DNA of 64,000 nt from Qipengyuania aurantiaca (GTDB lineage Bacteria; Pseudomonadota; Alphaproteobacteria; Sphingomonadales; Sphingomonadaceae): positions 2,455,001 to 2,519,000 of the forward strand of contig NZ_CP081295.1 of NCBI RefSeq assembly GCF_019711375.1. The letters run 5' to 3'. Position 1 is the stretch's first letter. Each line of letters opens with the position of its first letter. Positions 38,789-48,025 of the stretch are shown in pieces. A program made the position numbers and the translations under genes. Below the pieces are notes generated by a model. That model worked only from the letters and a program-made list of their open reading frames with translations. It made no database searches and had not been told where the DNA came from.

Positions 38789-39934
38789 TCAGAAGCCCCG
38801 CGGAGCCGCTGCGACCACGTCGACATCGCCATTCCCCACGCGGCGCACTTCCATCGCGCGCTCGACGACGCCGTTGCGCTGGAAGCGGAACGGTCCGTCC
38901 ATCCCGTCGAACCCGCCCGACTGGAACAGGACATCGGTGGGGAAGGGGCGACCAAAACGCCAGTCACGCGCCGCGCGCAACGTCAGCAGGACCGCGTCGT
39001 AGCCAAGCGTGGCGACCCGGTATGGCTGGCCGCCGAAGCGTTCTTCGTAGCTGCGCACAAACCCGGCGTAGCGCGCATCGCTGACGGCCGAGAAGATCGC
39101 GCCGCGCAGGGCCGAGGAGCGCAGGACAGCGCTATCCCCACTCCACCGGTCGGTGCCGAGAATCTGCAATCCGTCGAACTTCACCGCTTCCCCGCCACGG
39201 ATCGAGGCCGTGCCGCCATCGGCAATCAGGACCGCGTCGAAGCCGCCCCGTTGGCGCAGGCGGCCGCCGGCGCTGACGACGGAGGTGTTGGTGCGGGCGT
39301 AGCGTTCGCTCGCCACCAGGCTCCCGCCGTGGGCGGAGAGCGCGGAACGCAGCGCCGCTTCGGCGCGGTTTCCGTAGTCGCCGTCCGGCGCGAGGATCGC
39401 GAAGCTGCGCGCACCCCCGTCACGGGCGTACTCGACACTACGCGATATAGACTGCTCGGGCACATGGCCCATCACGAACACGCCCGGTCCGGCCACGCTG
39501 GTATCGTTGGAGAAGCTGATGATCGGGACGTTTGCCGGTGCTGCTTCGGCGCGCACGGAAACGACATTGCTGCCAAGCAGCGGACCGAGGATGAGCTTGT
39601 TGCCATCGGCCAGTGCCGCGCGCGCCGCGGCCTGCGGACCCTGCGCGGTGTCATAGGTCGTGATACGCAGGTTGCTCGCCTCGGTATCGAGGATCGCCAT
39701 GGTGGTGGCGTTGGCAATCGCCTGGCCGACTTCGCCGTTCTGGCCCGACAGCGGCACGAGCAGCGCCACGCGGTGCAGGCCCTGGTCCTGCGGCAGGCTG
39801 GTCGCGCTCGGTTCGGGCGTAGGCGTGCCCGTCGTCGGCGTATCGCCTCCCTTGGGAATGATCGAACAGCCCGAAAGCAGGACCGCGCCTGCGGCCATCA
39901 TCATGTTGCGCCGGGTGACAAATGCTCGGTTCAT
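38789..39934 (-). CDS. LpoA-like penicillin-binding protein activator (periplasmic-binding fold lipoprotein)
   Basis: A 381-residue lipoprotein (lipobox LSGC near residue 22, Pro/Thr-rich linker to about residue 50) with a type I periplasmic-binding-protein fold (VALLVPLSGQNGEVGQAIAN, LILGPLLGSN, FAILAPDGDYGNRAEAAL). It resembles the C-terminal domain of LpoA, the outer-membrane activator of PBP1A. The divergent rsmI and yraN next door repeat the rsmI-lpoA-yraN neighbourhood known from E. coli, which supports the call. Transcribed toward parE. Confidence 0.85.
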   Translation of the reverse strand: MNRAFVTRRNMMMAAGAVLLSGCSIIPKGGDTPTTGTPTPEPSATSLPQDQGLHRVALLVPLSGQNGEVGQAIANATTMAILDTEASNLRITTYDTAQGPQAAARAALADGNKLILGPLLGSNVVSVRAEAAPANVPIISFSNDTSVAGPGVFVMGHVPEQSISRSVEYARDGGARSFAILAPDGDYGNRAEAALRSALSAHGGSLVASERYARTNTSVVSAGGRLRQRGGFDAVLIADGGTASIRGGEAVKFDGLQILGTDRWSGDSAVLRSSALRGAIFSAVSDARYAGFVRSYEERFGGQPYRVATLGYDAVLLTLRAARDWRFGRPFPTDVLFQSGGFDGMDGPFRFQRNGVVERAMEVRRVGNGDVDVVAAAPRGF

Positions 39935-39972
39935 TCTTGCCGCGTCCCTCGAATGTGGTTCATGGGGGGAGG

Positions 39973-40827
39973 GTGAGCGACAGCGCCCAACCTCTTCCTG
40001 ACGGCCTTACACCCGGTCTTTACCTTGTTGCCACCCCTATCGGGAATCTCGGCGATATCACCCTACGGGCCGTGGACATCCTGTCACGCTGTGATGGCGT
40101 GGCGTGCGAGGATACGCGGGTGACGGGCAAGCTTTTGAAGCACCTCGGCATTTCCAAGCCGCTGTGGCGTTACGACGATCACAGCGAGCATCGCGACCGT
40201 GGCCGTCTGGTCGAATCGATGCGCACCCGTGCGGTGGCGCTGGTGAGCGATGCGGGCACCCCGATGATCTCCGATCCGGGCTACCGCCTGGTCAACGATT
40301 GCCGGGCCGAGGGGATACCCGTCACCAGCCTTCCGGGCGCGTGCGCTGCTGTGGTCGGCCTGACGCTGGCCGGGCTGCCGAACGACCGCTTCCTCTTTGC
40401 CGGTTTCCTCCCGGCCAAGGATAAGGCGCGGCGCGAGACGCTTGAGGAGCTCGGCGCCACAGATGCCACGCTGGTCTTCTACGAGACCGGGCCGCGCCTC
40501 CTCAAATCTCTGGCCACGCTCAAGGAGATCATGCCCGAGCGCGAGATAGCCGTCGCGCGCGAGCTTACCAAGCTGCACGAGGAATGCCGCCGGGGGCTCG
40601 CCGACGGGCTGATGGCCTATTACGACGCGCATCCGCCGAAGGGCGAGATCGTCCTGCTTGTCGGCCCGCCTGAAGAACACGCGCCGAGCGATGCCGATGC
40701 GGACACCATGCTGCGCGAGGCCATGCAGACGATGAAGGCCAGCCAGGCCGCCGCGAAAGTCTCCAAGGCGACAGGGCTCGACCGCAAGACGCTCTATGCC
40801 CGCGCGATGGAGATGAAATCGGAATGA
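39973..40827 (+). CDS. rsmI: 16S rRNA (cytidine-1402-2'-O)-methyltransferase
   Basis: Tetrapyrrole-methylase-fold enzyme that 2'-O-methylates C1402 of 16S rRNA. The 284-residue protein begins with LYLVATPIGNLGDITLRA and has VACEDTRVTGKLL, SDAGTPMISDPGYRLV and SLPGACAAVVGLTLAG, all diagnostic. The open frame extends to ATG 39922, but that overlaps the divergent lipoprotein start; the GTG at 39973 follows a GGGGGAG stretch. The stop overlaps yraN (ATGA). Confidence 0.95.
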   Translation: MSDSAQPLPDGLTPGLYLVATPIGNLGDITLRAVDILSRCDGVACEDTRVTGKLLKHLGISKPLWRYDDHSEHRDRGRLVESMRTRAVALVSDAGTPMISDPGYRLVNDCRAEGIPVTSLPGACAAVVGLTLAGLPNDRFLFAGFLPAKDKARRETLEELGATDATLVFYETGPRLLKSLATLKEIMPEREIAVARELTKLHEECRRGLADGLMAYYDAHPPKGEIVLLVGPPEEHAPSDADADTMLREAMQTMKASQAAAKVSKATGLDRKTLYARAMEMKSE

Positions 40828-41174
40828 AGCGCCAGCGGGCCGAACAAAGCGGTCGCGACGGCGAAACGCGCGCCGCGTTCTGGCTGAAGGCCAAGGGCTG
40901 GCAAATCCTCGATAGCCGCGTGAAGACTCCGGCGGGCGAAATCGACCTCGTCGCGAAACGCGGGAAACTGGTCGCTTTCGTCGAAGTAAAGTGGCGCAAA
41001 AAGCGCGAGGAACTCGACCACGCGATCGACCAGCGCCGGCTCGCCCGGGTCGCCGCGGCGAGCGAGGCGGTGGCGCATCGCTATGCGGGAGAGGGCGAAG
41101 ATATTCGCGTCGACGTGATCCTCCTTGCGCCCGGCGCGTTCCCTCGCCACATCGCCAACGCCTGGCAGCCCTGA
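40824..41174 (+). CDS. YraN family endonuclease-like protein (UPF0102)
   Basis: A 116-residue restriction-endonuclease-fold protein. RDGETRAAFWLKAKGW, RVKTPAGEIDLVAKRG (acidic metal ligands) and FVEVKWRKK (the PD-(D/E)xK-like ExK) are all in place. The cellular role is unclear. Coupled by 4-base overlap to rsmI. Confidence 0.92.
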   Translation: MKRQRAEQSGRDGETRAAFWLKAKGWQILDSRVKTPAGEIDLVAKRGKLVAFVEVKWRKKREELDHAIDQRRLARVAAASEAVAHRYAGEGEDIRVDVILLAPGAFPRHIANAWQP

Positions 41175-41184
41175 AGGAAGTTTC

Positions 41185-42153
41185 ATGACCCTACGCGTCG
41201 CCGTCCAGATGGACCCGCTCGAAAGCATCAAGATCGCGGGCGACAGCAGTTTCGCGCTGATGCTGTCCGCGCAGGAGCGCGGGCACGAGGTCTGGCATTA
41301 CGACGTCTCCAGCCTCGCGTGGCAGAGTGACGGCACGTCTGCCGGGAAGATCACGGCCCATGCCGCGCCGGTCACGGTGCAGCGGGTGGAGGGTGATCAC
41401 TTCACCGCCGGGGAGCGCCGCCGGATCGACCTCGCTAGGGACATTGATGTCATCCTGATGCGGCAGGACCCACCGTTCCATCTCGGATATATCAGCGCCG
41501 CCTTCCTGCTCGACCGGTTGAAGGGCACGACACTGGTGATCAACGATCCGCGCGAGGTGGTGAACGCGCCGGAAAAGATGTTCGTGCTCGACTACGCGCG
41601 GTTCATGCCGCCGACGATGATCGCGCGTCATCTCGACGATCTGAAAGCCTTCCAGCAGGAACACGGTTCGGTCGTCATCAAGCCGCTTCACGGCAATGGC
41701 GGCAAGGCTATCTTCCGGCTCGACGCGGACGGGACCAATCTCTCCGCGCTGAGCGAAGTTTTCGACCTGACCTGGCCCGAACCGCACATGATTCAGCCCT
41801 TCCTTCCCGAGGTCTCCGAGGGCGACAAGCGGATCGTGCTGGTCGACGGTCATTTTGCAGGCGCAATCAACCGTTTCCCAGGCGAAGGTGAGTTTCGTTC
41901 GAACCTTGCGCAGGGCGGCCATGCGGAGTCGGCCACGCTGACGGCGCGCGAGGAGGAAATCTGCGCGGCGATGGGGCCGGAGCTCAAAAAGCGCGGCCTC
42001 GTTTTCGTGGGGATCGACGTCATCGGCGGGAAATGGCTGACTGAGATCAATGTGACCTCGCCCACCGGCATCGTCGCCATCGACAAGTTCAACGGCACCG
42101 ACACGGCGGGGCTGATCTGGGACGCGATCGAGCGCCGTCACGCGGCCATGTAA
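41185..42153 (+). CDS. gshB: Glutathione synthetase
   Basis: ATP-grasp ligase joining gamma-glutamylcysteine and glycine. The 322-residue protein starts MTLRVAVQMDPLESIKI, and has MRQDPPFHLGYISAAFLLD, NDPREVVNAPEKMF, VVIKPLHGNGGKAIF (ATP loop), and EINVTSPTGI at the C-terminus. GAAGGAAG precedes the chosen ATG; the longer frame would overlap yraN. Probably the third gene of the rsmI-yraN-gshB unit. Confidence 0.96.
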   Translation: MTLRVAVQMDPLESIKIAGDSSFALMLSAQERGHEVWHYDVSSLAWQSDGTSAGKITAHAAPVTVQRVEGDHFTAGERRRIDLARDIDVILMRQDPPFHLGYISAAFLLDRLKGTTLVINDPREVVNAPEKMFVLDYARFMPPTMIARHLDDLKAFQQEHGSVVIKPLHGNGGKAIFRLDADGTNLSALSEVFDLTWPEPHMIQPFLPEVSEGDKRIVLVDGHFAGAINRFPGEGEFRSNLAQGGHAESATLTAREEEICAAMGPELKKRGLVFVGIDVIGGKWLTEINVTSPTGIVAIDKFNGTDTAGLIWDAIERRHAAM

Positions 42154-43053
42154 TCAGTCCTCACGCTCGCGCGGGTGGGCGTTGCGATAGGTATCGAGCA
42201 GGCTGGCGGCATCGACCTTGGTGTAAATTTGCGTTGAGCCGAGGCTGGCATGGCCGAGAAGTTCCTGCAGACTCCTGAGATCGGCTCCCGCTCCGAGCAA
42301 ATGCGTGGCGAAGCTGTGCCGCAAGGCGTGGGGCGTTGCCGTATCGGGCAGGCCGAGGGCACGCCGGGCGCGGGCGGTCGCCTTTTGAACCACACCCTGT
42401 GACAGCACGCCGCCTTTGACGCCGCGAAACAGCGGGTCCTCCGATCCCAGCGGCCAGGGACATTGCTTGGCGTAAGTGGCGACCGCGTCGCGGACGAGCG
42501 GCAGGAGCGGGACGACGCGCTGCTTGTTGCCCTTGCCGGTAACGGTGAGCGTTTCGCACAGCGGCAGGTCGCTGCCCTTGAGCGACAGGGCCTCGGATAT
42601 CCGCATGCCGGCTCCGTAAAGCAGCAGCAGCACCGCCCGGTCGCGCGCGCCGACCCAGCCGTCGGCAGCCAGTTCCTCGACCGTCTCGGCAAGGCCCATG
42701 GCATCATCGGGGGTGACGGGGCGCGGGAGGCCCTTCTTGAGGCGAGGCCCGCGCATCCTCGGTGCGTCGGTCTGCTCGTGGCCAGCCTGCGCGCGGGCAA
42801 AACCGATGAAGGATTTGAGCGCCGACAATTCCCGCGCGGCCGATGCGTTGGACAAGCCATCGCTGCGCCGCGAGGCGAGGTGGGTGCGGAGTTCGCCCGC
42901 CGAGAGTTCGGCGACTTGGTCGAATTCCTGGAGGTCGAGGCGGGAAAGCAACCGCTCGGCCGCCTTGTGATAGGCGCGGACCGTGTGCGGCGAGCGGCGC
43001 AGGCCGAGCGCCAGATGATCGTGCCACGCGCCGAGGACGTCCTGACGGCTCAA
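42154..43053 (-). CDS. xerC: Tyrosine recombinase XerC
   Basis: Site-specific recombinase of the XerC/XerD pair that resolves chromosome dimers at dif. The 299-residue protein has the N-terminal SAM-like core-binding domain and the catalytic set: Arg in GAGMRISEALSL, HALRHSFATHLL (HxxR), GHASLGSTQIYTKV (His and nucleophile Tyr). It starts at a TTG overlapping the hemW stop (TTGA), so translation is probably coupled to hemW. Confidence 0.93.
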   Translation of the reverse strand: MSRQDVLGAWHDHLALGLRRSPHTVRAYHKAAERLLSRLDLQEFDQVAELSAGELRTHLASRRSDGLSNASAARELSALKSFIGFARAQAGHEQTDAPRMRGPRLKKGLPRPVTPDDAMGLAETVEELAADGWVGARDRAVLLLLYGAGMRISEALSLKGSDLPLCETLTVTGKGNKQRVVPLLPLVRDAVATYAKQCPWPLGSEDPLFRGVKGGVLSQGVVQKATARARRALGLPDTATPHALRHSFATHLLGAGADLRSLQELLGHASLGSTQIYTKVDAASLLDTYRNAHPRERED

Positions 43054-44204
43054 GGGCTGACCAGTTCCGCCGGGACGATTTCTCCGAGCAGGGCATCGAG
43101 CAGAGGCATACCGGCGTCGGTGACGAACAGGCGCTCGCCCTCCATCCAGACGAGGTCGAGATCGCCGTACAGCGCCAGCTTGGCAGGTTCGACAAGCTGC
43201 GCCCGTTCGACCCCGAAGCGATCCTGCAATTCGCGCAGGTCCACGCCCTCTGTCAGGCGTAGGCCCATGAGCATCGCCTCGCTCGCCTGTTCGCGCAGTC
43301 CCAGCACGCGATGCTCGGCAATCCCGTCGCCCTGCGCGGTGACTGCGGCGAGGAAGTTCTCCGGCTTCTTGTGCCGCGTCGTCGCCACGCCCCCGCGACG
43401 CCCATGCGCGCCGGGTCCGATGCCGTGGTAATCGCGATAGCGCCAGTAGGTGAGATTGTGGCGGCTTTCTTCGCCCGGCCGCGCATGGTTGCTGATCTCA
43501 TAGGCGGGCACGCCGGCTGCGGCGGTCATCTCGCGGGTGAGAGCGAAGAGATCGGCCGCCGGATCGTCGTCCAGAGGATCGAACACTCCGCGCCGGACAT
43601 CTGTCGCGAAACGGGTCGAGGGTTCGATGGCCAGCTGGTAGAGCGAGAGGTGCGAGGTGCCGAGCGCGAGGGCTTCGGACAATTCCTGACGCCATTCGTC
43701 CTCGGTCTGGTCGGGACGCGCGTAGATAAGGTCGATCGACACGCGCTCGAACAGCTTCTGCGCCGTCTCGGTCGCTTTCAGCGCCTCCTCGACACCGTGT
43801 AGTCGCCCGAGGAATTTGAGCACATCGTCCCGCAGCGATTGCACGCCCAGCGAGACGCGGTTGATCCCCGCACCCGCCAGATCGGCGAAATTGGCCGCTT
43901 CGACCGAAGAAGGATTGCCTTCGAGCGTGATCTCGATGTCCTCGGCAAAGCCCCACAGACGCTCGGCCTCGCGCAGCAGTGACGCCACCAGCGCAGGCGC
44001 CATGAGCGAGGGCGTTCCTCCACCAAAAAAGATACTTACGAGCGGTTCTTCGCTTTTCGTCGCAGCAAATTCCGCACGCATATCGGCGAGCAGGGCGGTC
44101 TCCCAAGCGGCCATATCAGTGCGCTCGCGCACATGGCTGTTGAAGTCGCAATAGGGGCATTTCGCGAGGCAAAAAGGCCAGTGGATGTAGAGCGAACGGG
44201 CCAA
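43050..44204 (-). CDS. hemW: HemW, radical SAM heme chaperone-like protein
   Basis: A 384-residue CoproIII-oxidase-like radical SAM protein; HemW is considered a heme chaperone rather than a true HemN. The CxxxCxxC motif is in FCLAKCPYCDFN near residue 12-20. The HemN-specific second SAM-site Cys is absent (CPYCDFN, not CPYCxCF), fitting HemW. FFGGGTPSLM, LGVQS and YEISNHARPG follow. A TTG start preceded by AAGG is used. In many relatives hemW follows rdgB directly; here a divergent CAP gene separates them. Confidence 0.93.
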   Translation of the reverse strand: MARSLYIHWPFCLAKCPYCDFNSHVRERTDMAAWETALLADMRAEFAATKSEEPLVSIFFGGGTPSLMAPALVASLLREAERLWGFAEDIEITLEGNPSSVEAANFADLAGAGINRVSLGVQSLRDDVLKFLGRLHGVEEALKATETAQKLFERVSIDLIYARPDQTEDEWRQELSEALALGTSHLSLYQLAIEPSTRFATDVRRGVFDPLDDDPAADLFALTREMTAAAGVPAYEISNHARPGEESRHNLTYWRYRDYHGIGPGAHGRRGGVATTRHKKPENFLAAVTAQGDGIAEHRVLGLREQASEAMLMGLRLTEGVDLRELQDRFGVERAQLVEPAKLALYGDLDLVWMEGERLFVTDAGMPLLDALLGEIVPAELVSP

Positions 44205-44251
44205 GGGGTGCCTTCACGTCAAATTAAGCAGGACCACGCCAGAAAAGCGGC

Positions 44252-44833
44252 ATGGACGGGTCAAAAATCATCATCGCGGCAGGCGCCGCCATCGCTGCGC
44301 TATGTGCCACGGGAATTGCTGTGGCCGCAAGCGCGAGGGAAAGCGCGTCACCGGCGCAATATCGGGCGCAGGAACGCTATGACAACCGCATGAGCGACCG
44401 CCTCGCCGTGCGGATGCTCGACGCCCACAACCGCGAGCGCGAGCGGCTCGGCCTCCCGCGCCTCAAGTGGAACCGCGCGCTCGAGCATGAGGCGAAGCAA
44501 TGGGGCCACGAGCTGGCTCGCAAAGGGCGGCTCGAACACGCCGACCTGCGGACGCGTAATTCCACCGGCGAGAACCTCTGGATGGGTAGCCAGGGCCAGT
44601 GGGATGTGATCGTCGGGCTCGACATGATGATCGACGAGAAGAAGCACTACACCCACGGCAATTTCCCCGAGATCTCGCGCACCGGGAAATGGGCCGACGT
44701 GGCGCACTACACCCAAATCGTGTGGCGCGACACGAAGGAAGTCGGCTGCTCTGTGGTCAACGACCGCGGGTGGGACGTGCTGGTCTGCCGCTACTGGCCG
44801 GCCGGCAACGTCTGGGGTCAAAAAGCTTACTAA
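44252..44833 (+). CDS. CAP/SCP-domain secreted protein
   Basis: This 193-residue protein has an N-terminal export signal (IIIAAGAAIAALCATG) and one CAP (CRISP/antigen 5/PR-1) domain: LDAHNRERERLGLP, His/Glu zinc-like pocket residues, HYTQIVWRDTKEVGCS, and a C-terminal VCRYWPAGN. CAP proteins are found in sphingomonads and may bind lipids or act as proteases; the function here is unknown. It is convergent with rdgB, leaving no gap. Confidence 0.9.
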   Translation: MDGSKIIIAAGAAIAALCATGIAVAASARESASPAQYRAQERYDNRMSDRLAVRMLDAHNRERERLGLPRLKWNRALEHEAKQWGHELARKGRLEHADLRTRNSTGENLWMGSQGQWDVIVGLDMMIDEKKHYTHGNFPEISRTGKWADVAHYTQIVWRDTKEVGCSVVNDRGWDVLVCRYWPAGNVWGQKAY

Positions 44834-45460
44834 CTAGCCGAACTGCTCGGCGACCAGCTTGGCAAAGGCATCGGCCCGGTGGCTGATGGCGTGCTTCTCT
44901 TCCGGTGCGATCTCGGCGAAGGTTTGTTCGCGGCCCTTGGGCATGAACACAGGGTCGTAGCCGAAGCCCAACTCTCCGCGCGGCGGCCAGGTCAGCGTGC
45001 CGGGCGCGGTCCCTTCATAAACGGCCTGCTCGCCATCCGGCCATGCTAGCGCAAGCACGCAGTGGAAGGCGCAGGAGCGGTCGACATCGGCGCCCTTCTG
45101 CTGAAGCATCCCTTCGACCTTGCCCATGGCCATATACCAGTCACGGCCCGGCTCGCCCTCGAAATGCTGCCGCTCCGCCCAGTCGGCGGTGTAGACACCG
45201 GGTCGACCATCGAGCGCATCGACCGACAAACCGCTGTCGTCGGCAAGGGCCGGAAGGCCCGAGGCTTCCGCCGCAGCCCGCGCTTTCAAGAGCGCGTTCT
45301 GGACGAAGGTTGTCCCGGTTTCCGGCGGTTCGGGCAGGCCCAGCGAGCCGGCAGAGATGCACTTCACCCCGTACGGAGCGAGAAGCGCGGAAATCTCCTT
45401 CAGCTTGCCTGCGTTGTGCGTGGCAATCACAAGGCTGCCCGAACTGATGCGGCGTGTCAT
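44834..45460 (-). CDS. rdgB: dITP/XTP pyrophosphatase RdgB (HAM1 type)
   Basis: House-cleaning enzyme removing ITP/XTP/dITP from nucleotide pools. The 208-residue protein has [12 protein letters not shown] at the start, [32 protein letters not shown] and a C-terminal [11 protein letters not shown] with [10 protein letters not shown]. The ATG at 45460 overlaps the rph stop (ATGA). Confidence 0.95.
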   Translation of the reverse strand: MTRRISSGSLVIATHNAGKLKEISALLAPYGVKCISAGSLGLPEPPETGTTFVQNALLKARAAAEASGLPALADDSGLSVDALDGRPGVYTADWAERQHFEGEPGRDWYMAMGKVEGMLQQKGADVDRSCAFHCVLALAWPDGEQAVYEGTAPGTLTWPPRGELGFGYDPVFMPKGREQTFAEIAPEEKHAISHRADAFAKLVAEQFG

Positions 45461-46173
45461 TTGCGCGTGGCCTCGTCCTGCGCGCGGAAAATGTCCGCAC
45501 AACCCATCTGGGCGAGGCGGAGGAGGCGGAGAAAAGCTTCCTCGTCATAGGGCGCGCCCTCGGCGGTGGCTTGTGCCTCCGCGATCTTGCCGCCTTCGAT
45601 CAGCACGAAGTTCGCATCCGCATCGGCATTGCTGTCTTCGGGATAGTCGAGGTCGAGCACAGGCGTGCCCTTATAGATGCCGCAGGACACGGCAGCGACC
45701 TTGGCGGTGATCGGGTCTTCCACGATGTCGCCCGACTTCATCAACTCGTTGACGGCAAGGCGCAGCGCGACCCAGGCGCCCGATATCGAGGCCGTCCGCG
45801 TGCCGCCATCGGCCTGGATGACGTCGCAATCAAGCGTGATCTGGCGTTCGCCGAGCTTCTTGTGATCGACCACGGCGCGCAAGCTCCGCCCGATAAGGCG
45901 CTGGATTTCCTGCGTTCTTCCGCTCTGCTTGCCCTTGGCAGCCTCGCGCTGGCCGCGGGTGTGCGTGGCGCGCGGGAGCATCGAGTATTCGCCCGTGACC
46001 CAGCCTTCGCCCTTGCCGCGAAGCCACGGTGGGATGCGTTCTTCGACGCTTGCCGTGCACAGCACCTTGGTCTCGCCGAAGCTGATCAGGCAGCTGCCCT
46101 CGGCGTGCTTGGTGTAACCGGTTTCGATGGTGATGGCGCGCATTTCATCGGGCGCGCGTCCTGAAGGTCGCAT
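45457..46173 (-). CDS. rph: Ribonuclease PH
   Basis: Phosphorolytic 3'-5' exoribonuclease that trims tRNA 3' ends. The 238-residue protein opens [12 protein letters not shown] and carries [42 protein letters not shown] and [15 protein letters not shown], in the usual order. AGGAG precedes the ATG. Divergent from hrcA; the intervening 152 bases hold a REP-like palindrome. Confidence 0.96.
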   Translation of the reverse strand: MRPSGRAPDEMRAITIETGYTKHAEGSCLISFGETKVLCTASVEERIPPWLRGKGEGWVTGEYSMLPRATHTRGQREAAKGKQSGRTQEIQRLIGRSLRAVVDHKKLGERQITLDCDVIQADGGTRTASISGAWVALRLAVNELMKSGDIVEDPITAKVAAVSCGIYKGTPVLDLDYPEDSNADADANFVLIEGGKIAEAQATAEGAPYDEEAFLRLLRLAQMGCADIFRAQDEATRK

Positions 46174-46191
46174 GGGATTCTCCTGTCACCC

Positions 46192-46287
46192 CCGACCGCT
46201 CAGCCTGAGCCTGTCGAAGGGTCGTACTGTTTTTGTGAGCACTCGCTAGAAGAAAGTGCGGCACTTCGACAAGCTCAGTGCGAACGG
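46192..46287. repeat. REP-like palindrome upstream of hrcA
   Basis: The left arm (CTGAGCCTGTCGAAG, 46205-46219) and right arm (CTTCGACAAGCTCAG, 46264-46278, followed by TGCGAACGG) are the same sequences, one base off, as the palindrome at 11233-11304. The arms are 44 bases apart and flank a CIRCE-like element. Confidence 0.75.
46236..46262 (+). promoter_or_regulatory. Degenerate CIRCE-like element upstream of hrcA
   Basis: TGAGCACTC, nine bases, then AAGTGCGGC. The left half matches the HrcA operator half TTAGCACTC at eight of nine positions; the right half matches GAGTGCTAA at only five of nine (AGTGC). It sits 64 bases before the hrcA start, a logical position for autoregulation, but the right half is poor. 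Confidence 0.35.
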
Positions 46288-46325
46288 AAATTGAGATTGT
46301 CGACGACTGTGCTTAGGTGGTTTTC

Positions 46326-47384
46326 ATGAATTCCCCACCGCTCACCGATCTGTCCGACCGCGCTCGCGAGATTTTCCGGCTTGTGGTCGAAGGCTATCTG
46401 GAGAGCGGGTCTCCCGTCGGGTCGAAAGCTCTGGCGGGGCCGAAAGAAGATGGAGGCGGCGGGGTAAACCTGTCGCCCGCTTCCATCCGCTCGGTGTTGG
46501 CGGAGCTGGAACAGCGCGGCCTCCTTGCTGCCCCGCACACCAGCGCGGGCCGGATGCCGACCGACAGCGGACTGCGCCTCTTCGTCGATGCGATGATGCA
46601 GGTGGCCGAACCGTCGGCGGAAGAACGAGCCGCGATCGAGCAGCGGATCGCGCAGCCCGGACCGATCGAGCGCGCTCTGGAGCAGACCAGTGCCTTGCTA
46701 TCCGATCTTTCGGGCGCAGCGGGCATGGTGATGGTACCGCGCCGCGAACCACGCCTAGCGCAGGTTTCGCTCACCGCGCTCGACGCCAACCGCGTGCTCG
46801 CCGTGCTGGTGGGCGAGGACGGGCAGGTCGAGAATCGAATCCTCGCGCTGCCCGCCGAAGCGCTGGGAACCTCGCTCGAACAGGCGAGCAATTTCCTCAC
46901 CGCCAAGGCCGCCGGACGCACGCTGGCCGAGGCAGCGGCCTTGGTCGAGCGCGAGATTGCAAGCGAGCGAAGCGCGCTCGACGAAGCCAGCCGCGATATT
47001 GTTGCGCGCGGTATCGCCATGTGGTCCGAGGACGCTTCGCATCGCCCGGTGCTCATCGTGCGGGGGCAGGCGAACCTGCTCGACGAAAGCGCGCTCGCCG
47101 ATATCGACCGGGTACGCTCGCTGCTCGACGACCTTGAAAACAAGCAATCGGTCGCGACCCTGCTTGAAAACGCGCGCGAAGCGGAAGCCATGCGCATATT
47201 CATTGGCAGCGAGAACCGGCTGTTCTCGCTCTCCGGCTCGTCAGTGATCGCCGCGCCCTATCGCGACGCGCAGGGAAAGGTGGTCGGTGTGCTCGGCGTG
47301 ATTGGCCCCACGCGGTTGAATTACGCGCGCGTCGTCCCCATGGTGGATTTCACGGCCCGATCCTTGGGCAAGAGAATAGGCTGA
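46326..47384 (+). CDS. hrcA: Heat-inducible transcription repressor HrcA
   Basis: A 352-residue repressor of groEL/dnaK operons via CIRCE. The N-terminal winged helix (RAREIFRLVVEGYLESGSPV, SIRSVLAELEQRGLL, PHTSAGRMPTD) is canonical, followed by the GAF-like dimer domain and the C-terminal IGPTRLNYARVVPMVDF. ATG 46326 is preferred over GTG 46317 because AGG lies nine bases before it. grpE follows after 13 bases. Confidence 0.95.
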   Translation: MNSPPLTDLSDRAREIFRLVVEGYLESGSPVGSKALAGPKEDGGGGVNLSPASIRSVLAELEQRGLLAAPHTSAGRMPTDSGLRLFVDAMMQVAEPSAEERAAIEQRIAQPGPIERALEQTSALLSDLSGAAGMVMVPRREPRLAQVSLTALDANRVLAVLVGEDGQVENRILALPAEALGTSLEQASNFLTAKAAGRTLAEAAALVEREIASERSALDEASRDIVARGIAMWSEDASHRPVLIVRGQANLLDESALADIDRVRSLLDDLENKQSVATLLENAREAEAMRIFIGSENRLFSLSGSSVIAAPYRDAQGKVVGVLGVIGPTRLNYARVVPMVDFTARSLGKRIG

Positions 47385-47397
47385 CAGGGTTTTTCAA

Positions 47398-48000
47398 GTG
47401 ACCAATGAGAACACGAACGAACCGCAGGACAAGGCGGTCGATGAAGAAGTAGCGCGCGAGATGGAAGGCGTGCCCGAGCATCTGCGCGACGATGGCGGCG
47501 AGGATGAAGATGCCGCCGATGTGGCGCTCGACGATGCGCTCGCCAGCCTGCGCGGCGATCTCGAGAACGCGAAGCAGGAAGTGCTTTACGCCCGTGCCGA
47601 AACGCAGAACGTGCGCCGCCGCATGGAAAAGGACGTGCAGGACGCGCGCAATTACGCCGCGACCGGTTTCGCCCGCGATATCCTGAGCGTGGCGGATAAT
47701 CTCTGCCGTGCGCTCGACGCCATTCCCGCCGAGCAGCGCGAAGACGAGAAGCTGAAAGGCTTCATCGCCGGTATCGAAGCGACCCAGCGCGAGCTGGAAA
47801 AGGTGTTCAACCAGAACGGCATCACGCGCATCGCCGCCAAGGGTATGCCTCTGGACCCCAACCAGCACCAGGCAATGATGGAAATCCCGACCGCAGACGC
47901 GGAGCCGGGGACCATCGTGCAGGAAATGCAGGCCGGCTACATGATCAAGGATCGCCTCCTGCGTCCGGCCATGGTCGGCGTGGCCAAGAAGCCGGACTGA
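47398..48000 (+). CDS. grpE: GrpE nucleotide exchange factor
   Basis: DnaK co-chaperone (200 aa). The N-terminus is acidic and disordered, the central long coiled coil (DLENAKQEVLYARAETQNVRRRM) is typical, and the C-terminal four-helix/beta part carries GITRIAAKGMPLDPNQHQAM. Begins at GTG 47398. Part of the hrcA-grpE unit. Confidence 0.96.
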   Translation: MTNENTNEPQDKAVDEEVAREMEGVPEHLRDDGGEDEDAADVALDDALASLRGDLENAKQEVLYARAETQNVRRRMEKDVQDARNYAATGFARDILSVADNLCRALDAIPAEQREDEKLKGFIAGIEATQRELEKVFNQNGITRIAAKGMPLDPNQHQAMMEIPTADAEPGTIVQEMQAGYMIKDRLLRPAMVGVAKKPD

Positions 48001-48025
48001 TATTCACGACATCGGGAGAGAGACG

